Shown here: positions 56,361 to 63,651 of the stretch, one piece after another
Numbering within the stretch: position 1 is the stretch's first letter
Layout: each line of letters begins with the position of its first letter
Source of the DNA: Paenibacillus silviterrae
GTDB lineage: Bacteria; Bacillota; Bacilli; Paenibacillales; NBRC-103111
Direction of reading: 5' to 3'
Length of the DNA stretch: 64,000 bases
NCBI RefSeq assembly: GCF_030167925.1
Contig: NZ_JASKUT010000001.1
Location: 4,610,501-4,674,500 of the forward strand
Notes under the pieces: model-generated
The model's input: only the letters and a program-made list of their open reading frames with translations
Told to the model about the DNA's origin: nothing
Database searches by the model: none
Position numbers and translations under genes: made by a program

Positions 56361-56927
56361 ATGGCCAAAAGTGTAGCCGATAAGCTCAAGAAAGGGATTT
56401 CCCCCAAGCAATTTATGGAGGGCATGGCGAAAAATCAAGAGCGCTTCCAGGAGCTGTACAACGGCTTTCAGTGGGAAAACGAGGACGATAAGGAATTCTT
56501 CGAGTCGCTGAACAACCGTGACGATCTGCGCTGCTTGATTTTGGCGGCCGAATGGTGCGGCGATGTCGTTCGCAACGTACCGGTGGTGTTCCGCGCGCTT
56601 GAAATTTCCGGTATTCCTACGGAAGTACTGATCATGGAAGAACATACCGATACGATGGATCAATTCCTGACCATGGGCGGCCGTGCGATTCCGATCGTCA
56701 TTTTCGCGGATTTCAGCGGTCATGTGCTGGGTCAGTGGGGTCCTCGTCCGAAGCATGTGCAGGCGGTTATGACCAAGTTCAAGCAGGAGAACCCGGATCG
56801 CAACGCACCGGACTATGATGAGAAGATCAAGGTCGCTCGTGAGGAAATGGGCCGCCAATACGGCGAGGGCAACGGCTACCAGACGGTTATCGTTCAAGAG
56901 CTGCGCGAGCTGCTGTCCTCGTTCTAA
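56361..56927 (+). CDS. Thioredoxin-like protein with degenerate active site
   Basis: A 188-residue protein of the Thioredoxin_9 kind (PF14595-like). The thioredoxin region (about 50-150) has the expected strands LRCLILAAEWCGDVVRNVP and the cis-Pro loop RAIPIVIF. The active site reads WCGDVVRN, so only the first Cys of the CxxC-type motif remains; a dithiol redox cycle is not possible at that site. It could act as a monothiol enzyme or a binding protein. The C-terminus is charged and helical. An SD AGAGGATG is present. An MBL hydrolase gene follows 7 bp later, so the two are probably co-transcribed. Confidence 0.85.
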   Translation: MAKSVADKLKKGISPKQFMEGMAKNQERFQELYNGFQWENEDDKEFFESLNNRDDLRCLILAAEWCGDVVRNVPVVFRALEISGIPTEVLIMEEHTDTMDQFLTMGGRAIPIVIFADFSGHVLGQWGPRPKHVQAVMTKFKQENPDRNAPDYDEKIKVAREEMGRQYGEGNGYQTVIVQELRELLSSF

Positions 56928-56934
56928 GGCGGAT

Positions 56935-57582
56935 ATGACGGACATGGACAATCATGAGCTGAAAATAGAAACGTTCTCCCTCGGCCCTTTGCAGACGAAC
57001 GCCTATCTGCTGACGGTGCCCGGAGTGGAGCAAGGGGTCGTCATCGACCCGGGCATGAACCCTGAGCCGCTCCTGAAGCGCATCGCCGACATGCCGATCG
57101 AAGCGATCCTGCTGACGCACGCTCACTTCGACCATATCGGCGGTGTTGACCGGCTGCGCAAGCTGAAGGGCTGCCCGGTGTATCTGCACGATGCCGAGGC
57201 CGATTGGCTAACCAACGCCAACCGTAACGGCTCCGCCCGCTGGTCGGACGTCACGCCGCCCATTACGACGGATCCCGCTGAATTTGCCTTGGATGAGGGC
57301 ATGCAGCTGAAGCTGCTCGGCGGCTTGACGTTCCGGATGTACCACACGCCGGGCCATTCCCCAGGCAGTGTGAGCATCCATTACGGCAAGCATCTGTTTG
57401 GCGGCGATGTGCTCTTCAAAATGTCGGTCGGCCGCACGGACTTGCCGGGAGGCAGCAATAACGAGCTGCTGGATTCGATCCACGGCAAGCTGTTCAAGCT
57501 GCCGGACGAGACGATCGTCTACCCTGGCCATGGGCCCAGGACATCGATCGGCTTTGAGCGCGAGAACAATCCATATGTGTAA
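56935..57582 (+). CDS. MBL-fold hydrolase (YqgX / glyoxalase II-like)
   Basis: A 215-residue metallo-beta-lactamase-fold hydrolase. The metal motif is LLTHAHFDHIGG (HxHxDH) near 62, with further ligands in HTPGHSPGS near 142, LFGGDVLF (Asp) near 160 and VYPGHGPRT near 202. The order and loops match the YqgX family, close to hydroxyacylglutathione hydrolase, often acting on bacillithiol adducts in Firmicutes. A longer frame starts inside the previous gene; ATG 56935 lies 7 bp after its stop. A strong terminator follows. The precise thiol substrate is inferred. Confidence 0.92.
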   Translation: MTDMDNHELKIETFSLGPLQTNAYLLTVPGVEQGVVIDPGMNPEPLLKRIADMPIEAILLTHAHFDHIGGVDRLRKLKGCPVYLHDAEADWLTNANRNGSARWSDVTPPITTDPAEFALDEGMQLKLLGGLTFRMYHTPGHSPGSVSIHYGKHLFGGDVLFKMSVGRTDLPGGSNNELLDSIHGKLFKLPDETIVYPGHGPRTSIGFERENNPYV

Positions 57583-57587
57583 TCGGT

Positions 57588-57626
57588 AAGCCGTACCTCC
57601 TTCATGATGAAGGGGGTACGGCTTTT
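57588..57626 (+). terminator. Terminator after the MBL gene
   Basis: AAGCCGTACCTCC pairs with GGGGGTACGGCTT, then TTTTG. Confidence 0.88.
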
Positions 57627-57663
57627 TGCCTTTTCGGCTATGCGGGGATTAAGTTAACTGACA

Positions 57664-57890
57664 AATAACGGACTTTTAGGGTGTTAATGAGTAGAATTTT
57701 GCTCGTTTGAGGTGAATAGCGGATTGTTAGGGTGTTATTTTGGATGAAATCGGTTGTTTTCGCTTAGACGGGTTAGCTTTTTCGGATATAGCTCCCTCAA
57801 AGTCCGTTAATCCTCGGAAATTCCCTAATTGGCTCGAGATAACTCCCTCATAATCCGTTAATGCACGGCTCCCTAACAACCCATTGTTAT
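57664..57890. repeat. Intergenic inverted/direct repeat element
   Basis: Two plus-oriented copies (57664-57688, 57714-57740; AACGGACTTTTAGGGTGTTA and GCGGATTGTTAGGGTGTTA) are followed by three inverse copies (about 57791, 57839, 57867; CCCTCAAAGTCCGTTAAT, CCCTCATAATCCGTTAAT, CCCTAACAACCCATTGTTA). Copy 1 pairs best with the third, copy 2 with the fifth, so the segment can fold into a long imperfect hairpin. No frame runs through it. Confidence 0.75.
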
Positions 57891-57941
57891 TACCCCGACC
57901 TCTCAACGCAGTTAAAAGATACACTTCCTAGAAATTGGCCA

Positions 57942-58090
57942 AAGCTGCCTCCAGCAAGCATCTCCCCTAAATACATCACAGCACGCTTCCCCAGACACCC
58001 CTCGATACCGACTGAAGCCTGCCTCCGGCAAGCATCTCCCCCAAGTACACCGCTGCACGGCTTTCCCGCACACTCTCTACCATTCCGGCT
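57942..58090. repeat. Two tandem copies of a 74-bp unit
   Basis: The segment from CTGCCTCCAGCAAGCATCTC at 57945 is repeated from 58019 with about three-quarters identity. The overlapping frames on both strands merely reflect this repeat and lack SDs. The rest of 57891-58344 holds no recognisable gene. Confidence 0.7.
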
Positions 58091-58344
58091 TCCTCTCGGG
58101 TTCTCCGCCCTTCCAGCCGGAATCCCCTCCCATTTCGCTATGCTCTTCACTCGCCGCTGCTGCCTCCGCACAAGCCTGTCTTTACCGGGCAGCCGTCTAT
58201 TTTTTCTCATCTGGGTGAATACCGTGTGCGGCTTGGGTGTTTTTCCATAGACTGTTGATGTGTTCAGGATAGGAACACTTGCATCATGTCACAAAGCCTA
58301 CGGCACGAAGCCCAAGGCTCCATTACACGGAGGTGTCCTTTCAT

Positions 58345-58623
58345 ATGGAAAAGTACAAACCGATGCCAATGCCAATGCCGATGCCGGCTCCAGTAGCGCA
58401 AGCCCCGGCGGCCCCGATGCCGATGCCAATGCCGACTCCTATGCCGCAGCCTACCTATTCAGCGCCGATCAACATTCACGCTAGTTATGAGGAAATCAAT
58501 GTATATGCGCCGAAGAAGCAGCAGCATCACCATGTGCATGCACATGGGGGCTGGATGTCGGCCGGAGCGATTCTCGTGCTCTACATTTTGCTCGTTATCA
58601 TTCTTCGCGGAGTTAGATGCTAA
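58345..58623 (+). CDS. Small Met-Pro-repeat, His-rich, YjcZ-like membrane protein
   Basis: A 92-residue protein in four parts: tandem Met-Pro repeats (PMPMPMPMPAPVAQAP and PMPMPMPTPMPQP), a middle INIHASYEEINVYAP, a histidine cluster KKQQHHHVHAHGGW, and one C-terminal helix GAILVLYILLVIIL with a short tail RGVRC. The Gly-led C-terminal helix resembles the small YjcZ/SscA sporulation proteins of Bacillus. The His/Met composition could bind copper or other soft metals. ATG 58345 is 9 nt after GGAGGTG; the longer frame from 58279 has no SD. Single gene. Function inferred only from resemblance. Confidence 0.65.
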   Translation: MEKYKPMPMPMPMPAPVAQAPAAPMPMPMPTPMPQPTYSAPINIHASYEEINVYAPKKQQHHHVHAHGGWMSAGAILVLYILLVIILRGVRC

Positions 58624-58750
58624 GAAGATAGCGTAAGCAGGCGGCCATGAACGGGAAGCCGACAGGTCCAGTCGGCTGAACCGCCATGATAACGCCAAGG
58701 CTCCCTGTAGTAACGCTCGGGCAGGGAGCCTTGCGGTGGTGGTTGGTGGG

Positions 58751-58811
58751 TTGACAGGACCAGCTACTATCCTTTATTATTTAAACAAACGTTTAATTAA
58801 ATCAAACGTTT
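58751..58811 (+). promoter_or_regulatory. Promoter and TetR-type operator of the YhgE-like operon
   Basis: TTGACA (58751-58756), 18-nt spacer, TATTAT (58775-58780). The predicted start near 58787 coincides with AAACGTTT (58787-58794); a second AAACGTTT is at 58804-58811. Both are perfect palindromes inside CAAACGTTTAA repeats, 17 bp apart. A TetR regulator encoded in the same operon is the likely ligand. Confidence 0.75.
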
Positions 58812-58844
58812 AACAAAGGATACATACAAAGGAGAGAAATCTGC

Positions 58845-60008
58845 ATGCTTTCAGCTTTACAAGCTTATTTCAAGAAGCCGACCACGGTAATCGGAATCGT
58901 GACGGCGATGATGTTTCAAGTGATCTTTAGTCTGGTGTGGATGACCGGTTATGACGGGGTCACCGATAACGCGAAGAATCTCAAGATCGCCGTTGTGAAT
59001 GAGGACAAGGGGATGGGCCCCAAGGTTGTCGACAATCTGAAATCCGCGTTACCGTTCGTCCTCGAGATGAGCGCTACGCCTGAAGAGGCGAAGGCCAGAC
59101 TCGATCGCCGCGAGGTGCAGATGGTGCTGCACGTTCCGGCGGACTTTACGCCGCTGCTGCAGGCAGCGGGTCAGAAAGCGCAAGTTCACTATTCCATTAA
59201 CGAGTCCAACCCGGCCTTGATCAAATCCATGATGCAAAGCGTCGCGGCCGGCGTCACCGCATCGATCAACAAGGAAGCGACGATCGCAGGAGCGGAGGCC
59301 GTGCTGACGCAAGCAAGTCTGCCGCCTTCCCAGGCACATGGGATTGCGCAGGGGCTCGCTGAGAAGGTTGCTGCCGATTATGAATTTACGAACCCGGTCA
59401 GCGGGATGAACAATCAGATGATTCCGATGATGCTTGTCCTGGCCTCCTTCGTCGGAGCGATGATCATGGGAATGAATCTCCAGCAGTCCACTATGATGAT
59501 TGGTGGCGGAATGTCCAAGTGGCATAAATACGGTGCCCGCGTTCTCATTAATATAGTATCATCAGTAGTCATCGCCCTCATCGGCTCTGCGCTGGTACTG
59601 CTGCTCGGAGGAAAAACCGTAGCCGGCTTCGCGGCCATGTGGCTGTTCCAGTCACTGTTCCTGCTTACCTTTATGTTCTTCTCCCAAATGTTCTTAATCG
59701 TGTTCGGTATGGCAGGCATGCTGCTTAACATCGCTAGCCTTTCGATACAGCTAGTTTCCTCGGGAGCGATGGTACCGCGTGAGCTGCTGGGCAGCTTTTA
59801 CCATAGCATTAGCCAATATTTACCGGCTACCTATGCCGTCGAAGGGAGCATGAACCTGCTGTTCGGCGGACCGAGTGCAGCTTCCGCAGCATGGGCTCTA
59901 GCGGCTATCGCGGTCGTTTGCGCAGCTTTGGGTGCCCTAGCCACCGGTCTGCGCAAGGAGGCTGCCGCGAAGGCGCCGGTACCGGCCGGCAAGCCGGCTT
60001 TATCCTAG
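58845..60008 (+). CDS. YhgE/Pip-like (DUF3533/ABC-2) membrane protein
   Basis: A 387-residue protein with one N-terminal helix (about 17-35), a roughly 170-residue extracytoplasmic region (NLKIAVVNEDKGMGPKVVDN, REVQMVLHVPADFTPLLQAA) and six C-terminal helices (LVLASFVGAMIMGMNL onward, SGAMVPRELLGSFYHSISQY). The layout matches YhgE/Pip and DUF3533 proteins, which are ABC-2-like and act in secretion (ESX/T7SS) or resistance; no ATPase is nearby. SD AAGGAGAG lies just upstream. The TetR regulator at 60103 and nitroreductase at 60741 follow in the same operon, and two TetR-type palindromes lie over its promoter. Confidence 0.85.
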   Translation: MLSALQAYFKKPTTVIGIVTAMMFQVIFSLVWMTGYDGVTDNAKNLKIAVVNEDKGMGPKVVDNLKSALPFVLEMSATPEEAKARLDRREVQMVLHVPADFTPLLQAAGQKAQVHYSINESNPALIKSMMQSVAAGVTASINKEATIAGAEAVLTQASLPPSQAHGIAQGLAEKVAADYEFTNPVSGMNNQMIPMMLVLASFVGAMIMGMNLQQSTMMIGGGMSKWHKYGARVLINIVSSVVIALIGSALVLLLGGKTVAGFAAMWLFQSLFLLTFMFFSQMFLIVFGMAGMLLNIASLSIQLVSSGAMVPRELLGSFYHSISQYLPATYAVEGSMNLLFGGPSAASAAWALAAIAVVCAALGALATGLRKEAAAKAPVPAGKPALS

Positions 60009-60102
60009 TTCTGCAGCGGGTTCTGCGTCATGGAGACGTTTGCATACAGCAAGAGGAAACGATTATAATGAATGCTAACGCGTTGACATGAGGAGTGCAG
60101 CT

Positions 60103-60744
60103 ATGGCACACAACGATTCCGATATGAAAATCCGCATTTTGCTCGCCGCCAAGAAGCTGTTTGCCCAGCAGGGGTATGACGGCACCAGCGTACGCCAAAT
60201 TTGCGAAGAGGCCGGTGCCAATGTGGCGCTAGTTTCCTACTATTTCGGAGGGAAAGAGAACGTATTCCGTGCCCTGTTCGAAAGCTTTTTTCCCGGACAG
60301 CGCATACCACAATATGAAGAGCTGCTGAAGGAGCCGGTCGAGGGCCTTGCGCTCATCGTCCGCGAGGTGATCTTGTTCAGCTTCACCGACCCGGAGCTGA
60401 GCTCGATCCTGCAGCAGGAGATGACGATCAATTCAACGCGAATTTGCTCAGTCACCGCTTTTACCCATCCGGTGTGGCAGAAGGTAAGAGAGCTGCTGGA
60501 AAAGGGGAAGGCTCTTGGGCAGTTTCAGTATGATTCCCTCGATTATGCCATGATGATGGTTGTCGGGATCGTCCTGGCTCACAAGAAACGAGAGTACTTC
60601 GCGCCGATTCTGGATACCAAGGTGGAGAATGGAGAGGAGACGGCTAACCAGGCGGCTCTCTTCGTACTCAGAGCATTAGGTTCGGACATGCCGAAGAAGC
60701 TTCCGGTGATTCCGGCACCGAAAGAAGGAGGAAGCACCCTGTGA
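60103..60744 (+). CDS. TetR-family transcriptional regulator
   Basis: A 213-residue TetR repressor. The N-terminal helix-turn-helix is clear (KIRILLAAKKLFAQQGYDGT, SVRQICEEAGANVALVSYYF, GGKENVFRALFESFFPG). The C-terminal ligand-binding domain is helical. The frame opens at 60088, but GAGGAGTG is 6 nt before ATG 60103. The stop overlaps the GTG start of the nitroreductase gene (GTGA). It should bind the AAACGTTT palindromes at the operon promoter and be released by an unknown compound, giving an inducible transporter/reductase set. Confidence 0.92.
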   Translation: MAHNDSDMKIRILLAAKKLFAQQGYDGTSVRQICEEAGANVALVSYYFGGKENVFRALFESFFPGQRIPQYEELLKEPVEGLALIVREVILFSFTDPELSSILQQEMTINSTRICSVTAFTHPVWQKVRELLEKGKALGQFQYDSLDYAMMMVVGIVLAHKKREYFAPILDTKVENGEETANQAALFVLRALGSDMPKKLPVIPAPKEGGSTL

Positions 60745-61475
60745 AGGAAACGCTGGAGCTGCTGCTGAAGCACCGGTCCATTCGCAAATTTACGAACCAG
60801 CCTGTACCCGAGAACCAATTCGAAGCTATTATAGCCGCGGCACAGCGAGCCTCGACCTCCAGCAACATGCAGGCGTACAGCGTCATCCGGGTTCAAAGCC
60901 CCGAGCTGCGTAAGGCGCTTGCCGGGCTGGCAGGCAATCAGGCTTACATCGCCGAGTGTGCGGAATTTCTCGTATGGTGCGCCGACCTGCATCGGCTGCA
61001 GCATACCTGCGAATTGTACGGGAATGAGCTGGCACGGACGACCGAGAATTTCGTCATCGCCACCGTGGATGCGTCGCTGGCCGCACAGAATGCAGCAGTA
61101 GCGGCCGAAGCGATGGGACTCGGCATCGTCTACATCGGCGGGATCCGCAACCAGATTGAGCAAGTATCCGAGCTGTTGAAGCTTCCGGAGCTGGTGTACC
61201 CCGTGTTCGGGATGTGTGTCGGTTACCCGGATCAAGCGCCGGATCAGCGGCCGCGCCTTCCGCAGACAGCCGTGGTGCATACGGATGTATACGATGAAGG
61301 GAAGCATAACGAGGAAGTCGCTTCCTACGATCGGGAGTACCGAAGCTACATACTTGAGCGTTCCGGCGGGAAGCGGGATACCGTCTGGTCGCGCGAGATG
61401 TCGGAGCGGGCCTCCAAGCCGCTGCGGCTGCAGATGAAGCCGTTTTTGAAGAGCAAGGGATTTTTACAGGAATAA
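60741..61475 (+). CDS. NAD(P)H-dependent flavin/nitroreductase (NfsA/FRP family)
   Basis: A 244-residue FMN oxidoreductase of the NfsA/NfrA1 group. It has HRSIRKFTNQPVPENQFEAI near 10, FMN-binding AAQRASTSSNMQAYSVIRVQ near 34, ENFVIATVDASLAAQNAAVA near 104 and the GLGIVYIGGIRNQ near 125, then the long C-terminal arm with FGMCVGYPDQAPDQRPRLP typical of the group. It reduces nitroaromatics, quinones or flavins with NAD(P)H. The GTG start overlaps the TetR stop, so it is co-translated with the regulator. It may protect from the same toxic compound that induces the operon. Confidence 0.93.
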   Translation: MKETLELLLKHRSIRKFTNQPVPENQFEAIIAAAQRASTSSNMQAYSVIRVQSPELRKALAGLAGNQAYIAECAEFLVWCADLHRLQHTCELYGNELARTTENFVIATVDASLAAQNAAVAAEAMGLGIVYIGGIRNQIEQVSELLKLPELVYPVFGMCVGYPDQAPDQRPRLPQTAVVHTDVYDEGKHNEEVASYDREYRSYILERSGGKRDTVWSREMSERASKPLRLQMKPFLKSKGFLQE

Positions 61476-61530
61476 TCCTATAACGCCTGCCCTGGAAGGA
61501 ATGATTCTTCGGGTAAGGCGTTTTTTCGTG

Positions 61531-61559
61531 TTGACAGTGAGAATGAGAAACATTATCAT
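61531..61559 (+). promoter_or_regulatory. Sigma-A promoter with Fur box for the DUF1450 gene
   Basis: TTGACA (61531-61536), 17-nt spacer, TATCAT (61554-61559). GAGAATGAGAAACATTATC at 61539-61557 matches the 19-bp Fur box consensus at 16 positions and fills the spacer and -10. Fur with iron would block this promoter, so the gene should be induced on iron starvation. Confidence 0.8.
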
Positions 61560-61600
61560 TTGGGGTAACGGATACATTTTCGAAAGAAGGGCTGCCATCC

Positions 61601-61831
61601 ATGAAGAAGATCAAGTACTGCTGCAAGAATTGGAAGCAAGGCACCAAATCCGTCTACCGAACGATGAAGGAACAGTACCCAGACCTGAAGCAGAAGAAGA
61701 AGGATTGTCTCGGAAACTGCCGAATGTGCTCCAAGCAATGCTTCGTGAAGATCGGCAAGAAGGATACGATCTGCGCCATGTCGCCGGAGGAGCTGTACGA
61801 GAAGCTGAGCGCTCTGCTGAAGAGTTCATAA
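61601..61831 (+). CDS. DUF1450 family small Cys protein
   Basis: A 76-residue soluble protein of the DUF1450 (YuzB-like) family. It has KYCCKNWKQG near 5 and the core KDCLGNCRMCSKQCFVKI near 34-51, where six cysteines in total could bind iron, zinc or a Fe-S cluster. It ends MSPEELYEKLSALLKSS, the family tail. The SD AGAAGGG lies about 9 nt upstream. A Fur box over its promoter suggests it acts in iron limitation; a ferritin gene follows 97 bp downstream from its own promoter. A longer frame covering the same stretch in another phase is a shadow. Confidence 0.85.
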   Translation: MKKIKYCCKNWKQGTKSVYRTMKEQYPDLKQKKKDCLGNCRMCSKQCFVKIGKKDTICAMSPEELYEKLSALLKSS

Positions 61832-61843
61832 TATAGATTCATA

Positions 61844-61871
61844 TTGACGGCAATTTCGGTTACAATATATT
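61844..61871 (+). promoter_or_regulatory. Probable sigma-A promoter of the ferritin gene
   Basis: TTGACG (61844-61849), 16-nt spacer, TATATT (61866-61871). The -10 is embedded in CAATATATTG, a 10-bp palindrome, which might also bind a regulator. Confidence 0.6.
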
Positions 61872-61928
61872 GGAATAACGGAAGGTCTGACGACCATTAC
61901 ATGATCGTACTGAGAGGAGCACCCTGCA

Positions 61929-62432
61929 TTGAACGAGCCCTTATATCAAGCATTGAATGACCAAATGAACTTCGAATTTCTATCCTCCCAGGTGTATCTG
62001 GCTAAGGCGGCTTATTGTTCGGCGGAGAGCTTGGACGGCTTCGCGAACTTTTTTATTGTGCAGGCGGAGGAAGAGCGGTTTCACGCGATGAAAATCTATA
62101 AGTTCCTAAACGCACGCGGCAAACGCGTAACGTTTAAAGGAATGTCGGATCCGAACAACGAATACAGCTCGGTATTGGATGCATTTGAGCAAGGGTACGC
62201 GCATGAGCAGGAGGTAACCCGGCGTATTTATCATCTCTCCGATCTGGCTCTGAATGATCGTGAACACGCGACCATTCACTTCCTTAAATGGTTTATCGAC
62301 GAACAGGTGGAAGAGGAAGCGATGTTCGACGGACTGATTCAGAAGCTGAAGCGCATTGATAAAGACAGCAATGCCTTCTTCATGCTGGATGCCGAGCTTG
62401 CGAAGCGGACCTTTGTGCCGCCGGCGGAATAA
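61929..62432 (+). CDS. ftn: Ferritin (non-haem iron storage)
   Basis: A 167-residue bacterial ferritin that oxidises Fe(II) and stores it as a mineral. The four-helix bundle and ferroxidase ligands are visible: FEFLSSQVYLAKAAY (Glu in the first helix), VQAEEERFHAMKIYKFL (Glu and His), the long loop GKRVTFKGMSDP, and WFIDEQVEEEAMFDGLIQKL (Glu and Gln of the fourth helix). No haem-binding Met as in bacterioferritin. TTG 61929 is the start, 9 nt after GAGGAG. It sits next to a Fur-controlled gene, placing iron-starvation and iron-storage functions side by side. Confidence 0.95.
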   Translation: MNEPLYQALNDQMNFEFLSSQVYLAKAAYCSAESLDGFANFFIVQAEEERFHAMKIYKFLNARGKRVTFKGMSDPNNEYSSVLDAFEQGYAHEQEVTRRIYHLSDLALNDREHATIHFLKWFIDEQVEEEAMFDGLIQKLKRIDKDSNAFFMLDAELAKRTFVPPAE

Positions 62433-62438
62433 CGGAAA

Positions 62439-62475
62439 CTGCAGCTCTTCACCGAGGGGCTGCCGGTTTTGTTTT
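62439..62475 (+). terminator. Terminator after ferritin
   Basis: GCAGCTCTT pairs with AGGGGCTGC using G-U pairs, followed by GGTTTTGTTTT. Confidence 0.65.
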
Positions 62476-62535
62476 GGAGCCATCTAAGCATTGCTTAACC
62501 GAGACCGATATGGTACCATTTTCCTGTTACAAATA

Positions 62536-62620
62536 CCACTAGGGGAGCCGACAGGCTGAGACGGGATGCCATCCCGGACCCTTCGAACCTGATCTGGGTG
62601 ATGCCAGCGTAGGGAAGTGG
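62536..62620 (+). ncRNA. TPP riboswitch (THI element)
   Basis: The leader contains ACTAGGGGAGCC, GGCTGAGAC, ACCCTTCGAACCTGATCTGG and GCCAGCGTAGGGAAG, the conserved blocks of the thiamin pyrophosphate aptamer in order, enclosed by CCACT (62536-62540) and AGTGG (62616-62620). The terminator at 62657-62686 forms its expression platform. TPP should turn off the downstream tenA gene. Confidence 0.95.
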
Positions 62621-62656
62621 AGAGCCGTAGATCCTGCCACTTGATCTGTGTCAGCG

Positions 62657-62686
62657 AACCAGTCCCTTCGTCGGAGAGGTTTTTTG
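62657..62686 (+). terminator. Terminator of the TPP riboswitch platform
   Basis: AACC and TCC pair with GGA and GGTT, with AG/GA mismatches between, followed by a T run (GTTTTTTGG). Confidence 0.65.
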
Positions 62687-62731
62687 GTTTCCTTGTCTCA
62701 GCACTTAGGCGGTATGGGGAGGAAGCGCAAT

Positions 62732-63415
62732 ATGACTAGCTTTACCGGGCAGCTTAGGCAGGACTTTGACGCTATTTTTGAAGCCAATTATCATCATCCC
62801 TTCATTCGGGGGGTGGGCCGTGGGGAGCTGATGGCCGATCAGCTTATCCATTATGTGAAGCAGGACTACGAATATTTGAATGCATATGTCCGCGCTTACG
62901 GTCTGGCTGTATCCAAATGCTCCACACGGGAGGAGATGGCCTATTTTCAAGAGAAAATAGGCTTTATTCTTAACGATGAAACCCATCCGCATCGAAACTT
63001 CTGCGAAGCCGCCGGGGTGAGCTACGAGGACCTGCAGGGCTTCCGGCCGGCGCCTGCCGCTCATCATTATATTCGGCATATGCTCACGGTTGCTCACGAA
63101 GGAACGCTGGGAGAAATCATGTGTGTACTGCTGCCCTGTCCTTGGATCTACTGGGATATTGGGGAAAGGCTGGTCAAGGAGTTCAACCCTCAGCCGGATC
63201 ATCCGTACTATGATTGGATCCAGTTTTATGCTTCGGAACGAATAGCTTCGGCAACGCAGGAGCTATGCCGGAGAATTGACGTATGGGCGGAGGAGCGGGC
63301 GACAACGGCCGAACGTGAGCGGATGCGCGAGCATTTTGAGCTAAGCGCTCAAATGGAATATATGTTCTGGGACATGGCGTATCATGTGCAGGATTGGCCA
63401 GTGAAGCTGAAGTGA
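62732..63415 (+). CDS. tenA: Thiaminase II / aminopyrimidine aminohydrolase TenA
   Basis: A 227-residue TenA protein that salvages thiamin breakdown products by hydrolysing aminopyrimidines. Family features are HHPFIRGVGRGEL near 21, IHYVKQDYEYLNAYVRAYG near 39, the nucleophile Cys in LLPCPWIYWDIGERL near 135, YDWIQFYAS near 165 and the C-terminal catalytic Glu in AQMEYMFWDMAY. It lies directly behind a TPP riboswitch, which supports thiamin salvage. A longer frame begins at 62648 in the riboswitch leader; ATG 62732 has GGGGAGGA 8 nt upstream. A single-gene transcription unit with terminator. Confidence 0.96.
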   Translation: MTSFTGQLRQDFDAIFEANYHHPFIRGVGRGELMADQLIHYVKQDYEYLNAYVRAYGLAVSKCSTREEMAYFQEKIGFILNDETHPHRNFCEAAGVSYEDLQGFRPAPAAHHYIRHMLTVAHEGTLGEIMCVLLPCPWIYWDIGERLVKEFNPQPDHPYYDWIQFYASERIASATQELCRRIDVWAEERATTAERERMREHFELSAQMEYMFWDMAYHVQDWPVKLK

Positions 63416-63417
63416 AG

Positions 63418-63470
63418 AAAGACGCCTCAACGTAAGGAAAGAACTCTTTGCGGGGAAGGCGTCTTTTTTT
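63418..63470 (+). terminator. Terminator after tenA
   Basis: AAAGACGCCT pairs with AGGCGTCTTT, followed by seven T. Confidence 0.9.
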
Positions 63471-63651
63471 CGATGGAAACCGATCTTGCCCCGGCCGCCG
63501 CACGTTGTAAAATGATGTTTACACGCAAAATTACAGTGTGATAAAATGAACCTAATTTTGAACAAATGCTTTATAACGAGACAAATGTTCAATATAGAGA
63601 TGGGCCTGTAGAAGGTCTAGTGGGGATCGGTAACGGGAGAGGAGCAGGAGA

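Noticed and set aside
57861..58250. Frames on both strands across the 74-bp tandem repeat
   Set aside because: No SD, low-complexity composition, and the periodicity reflects the DNA repeat.
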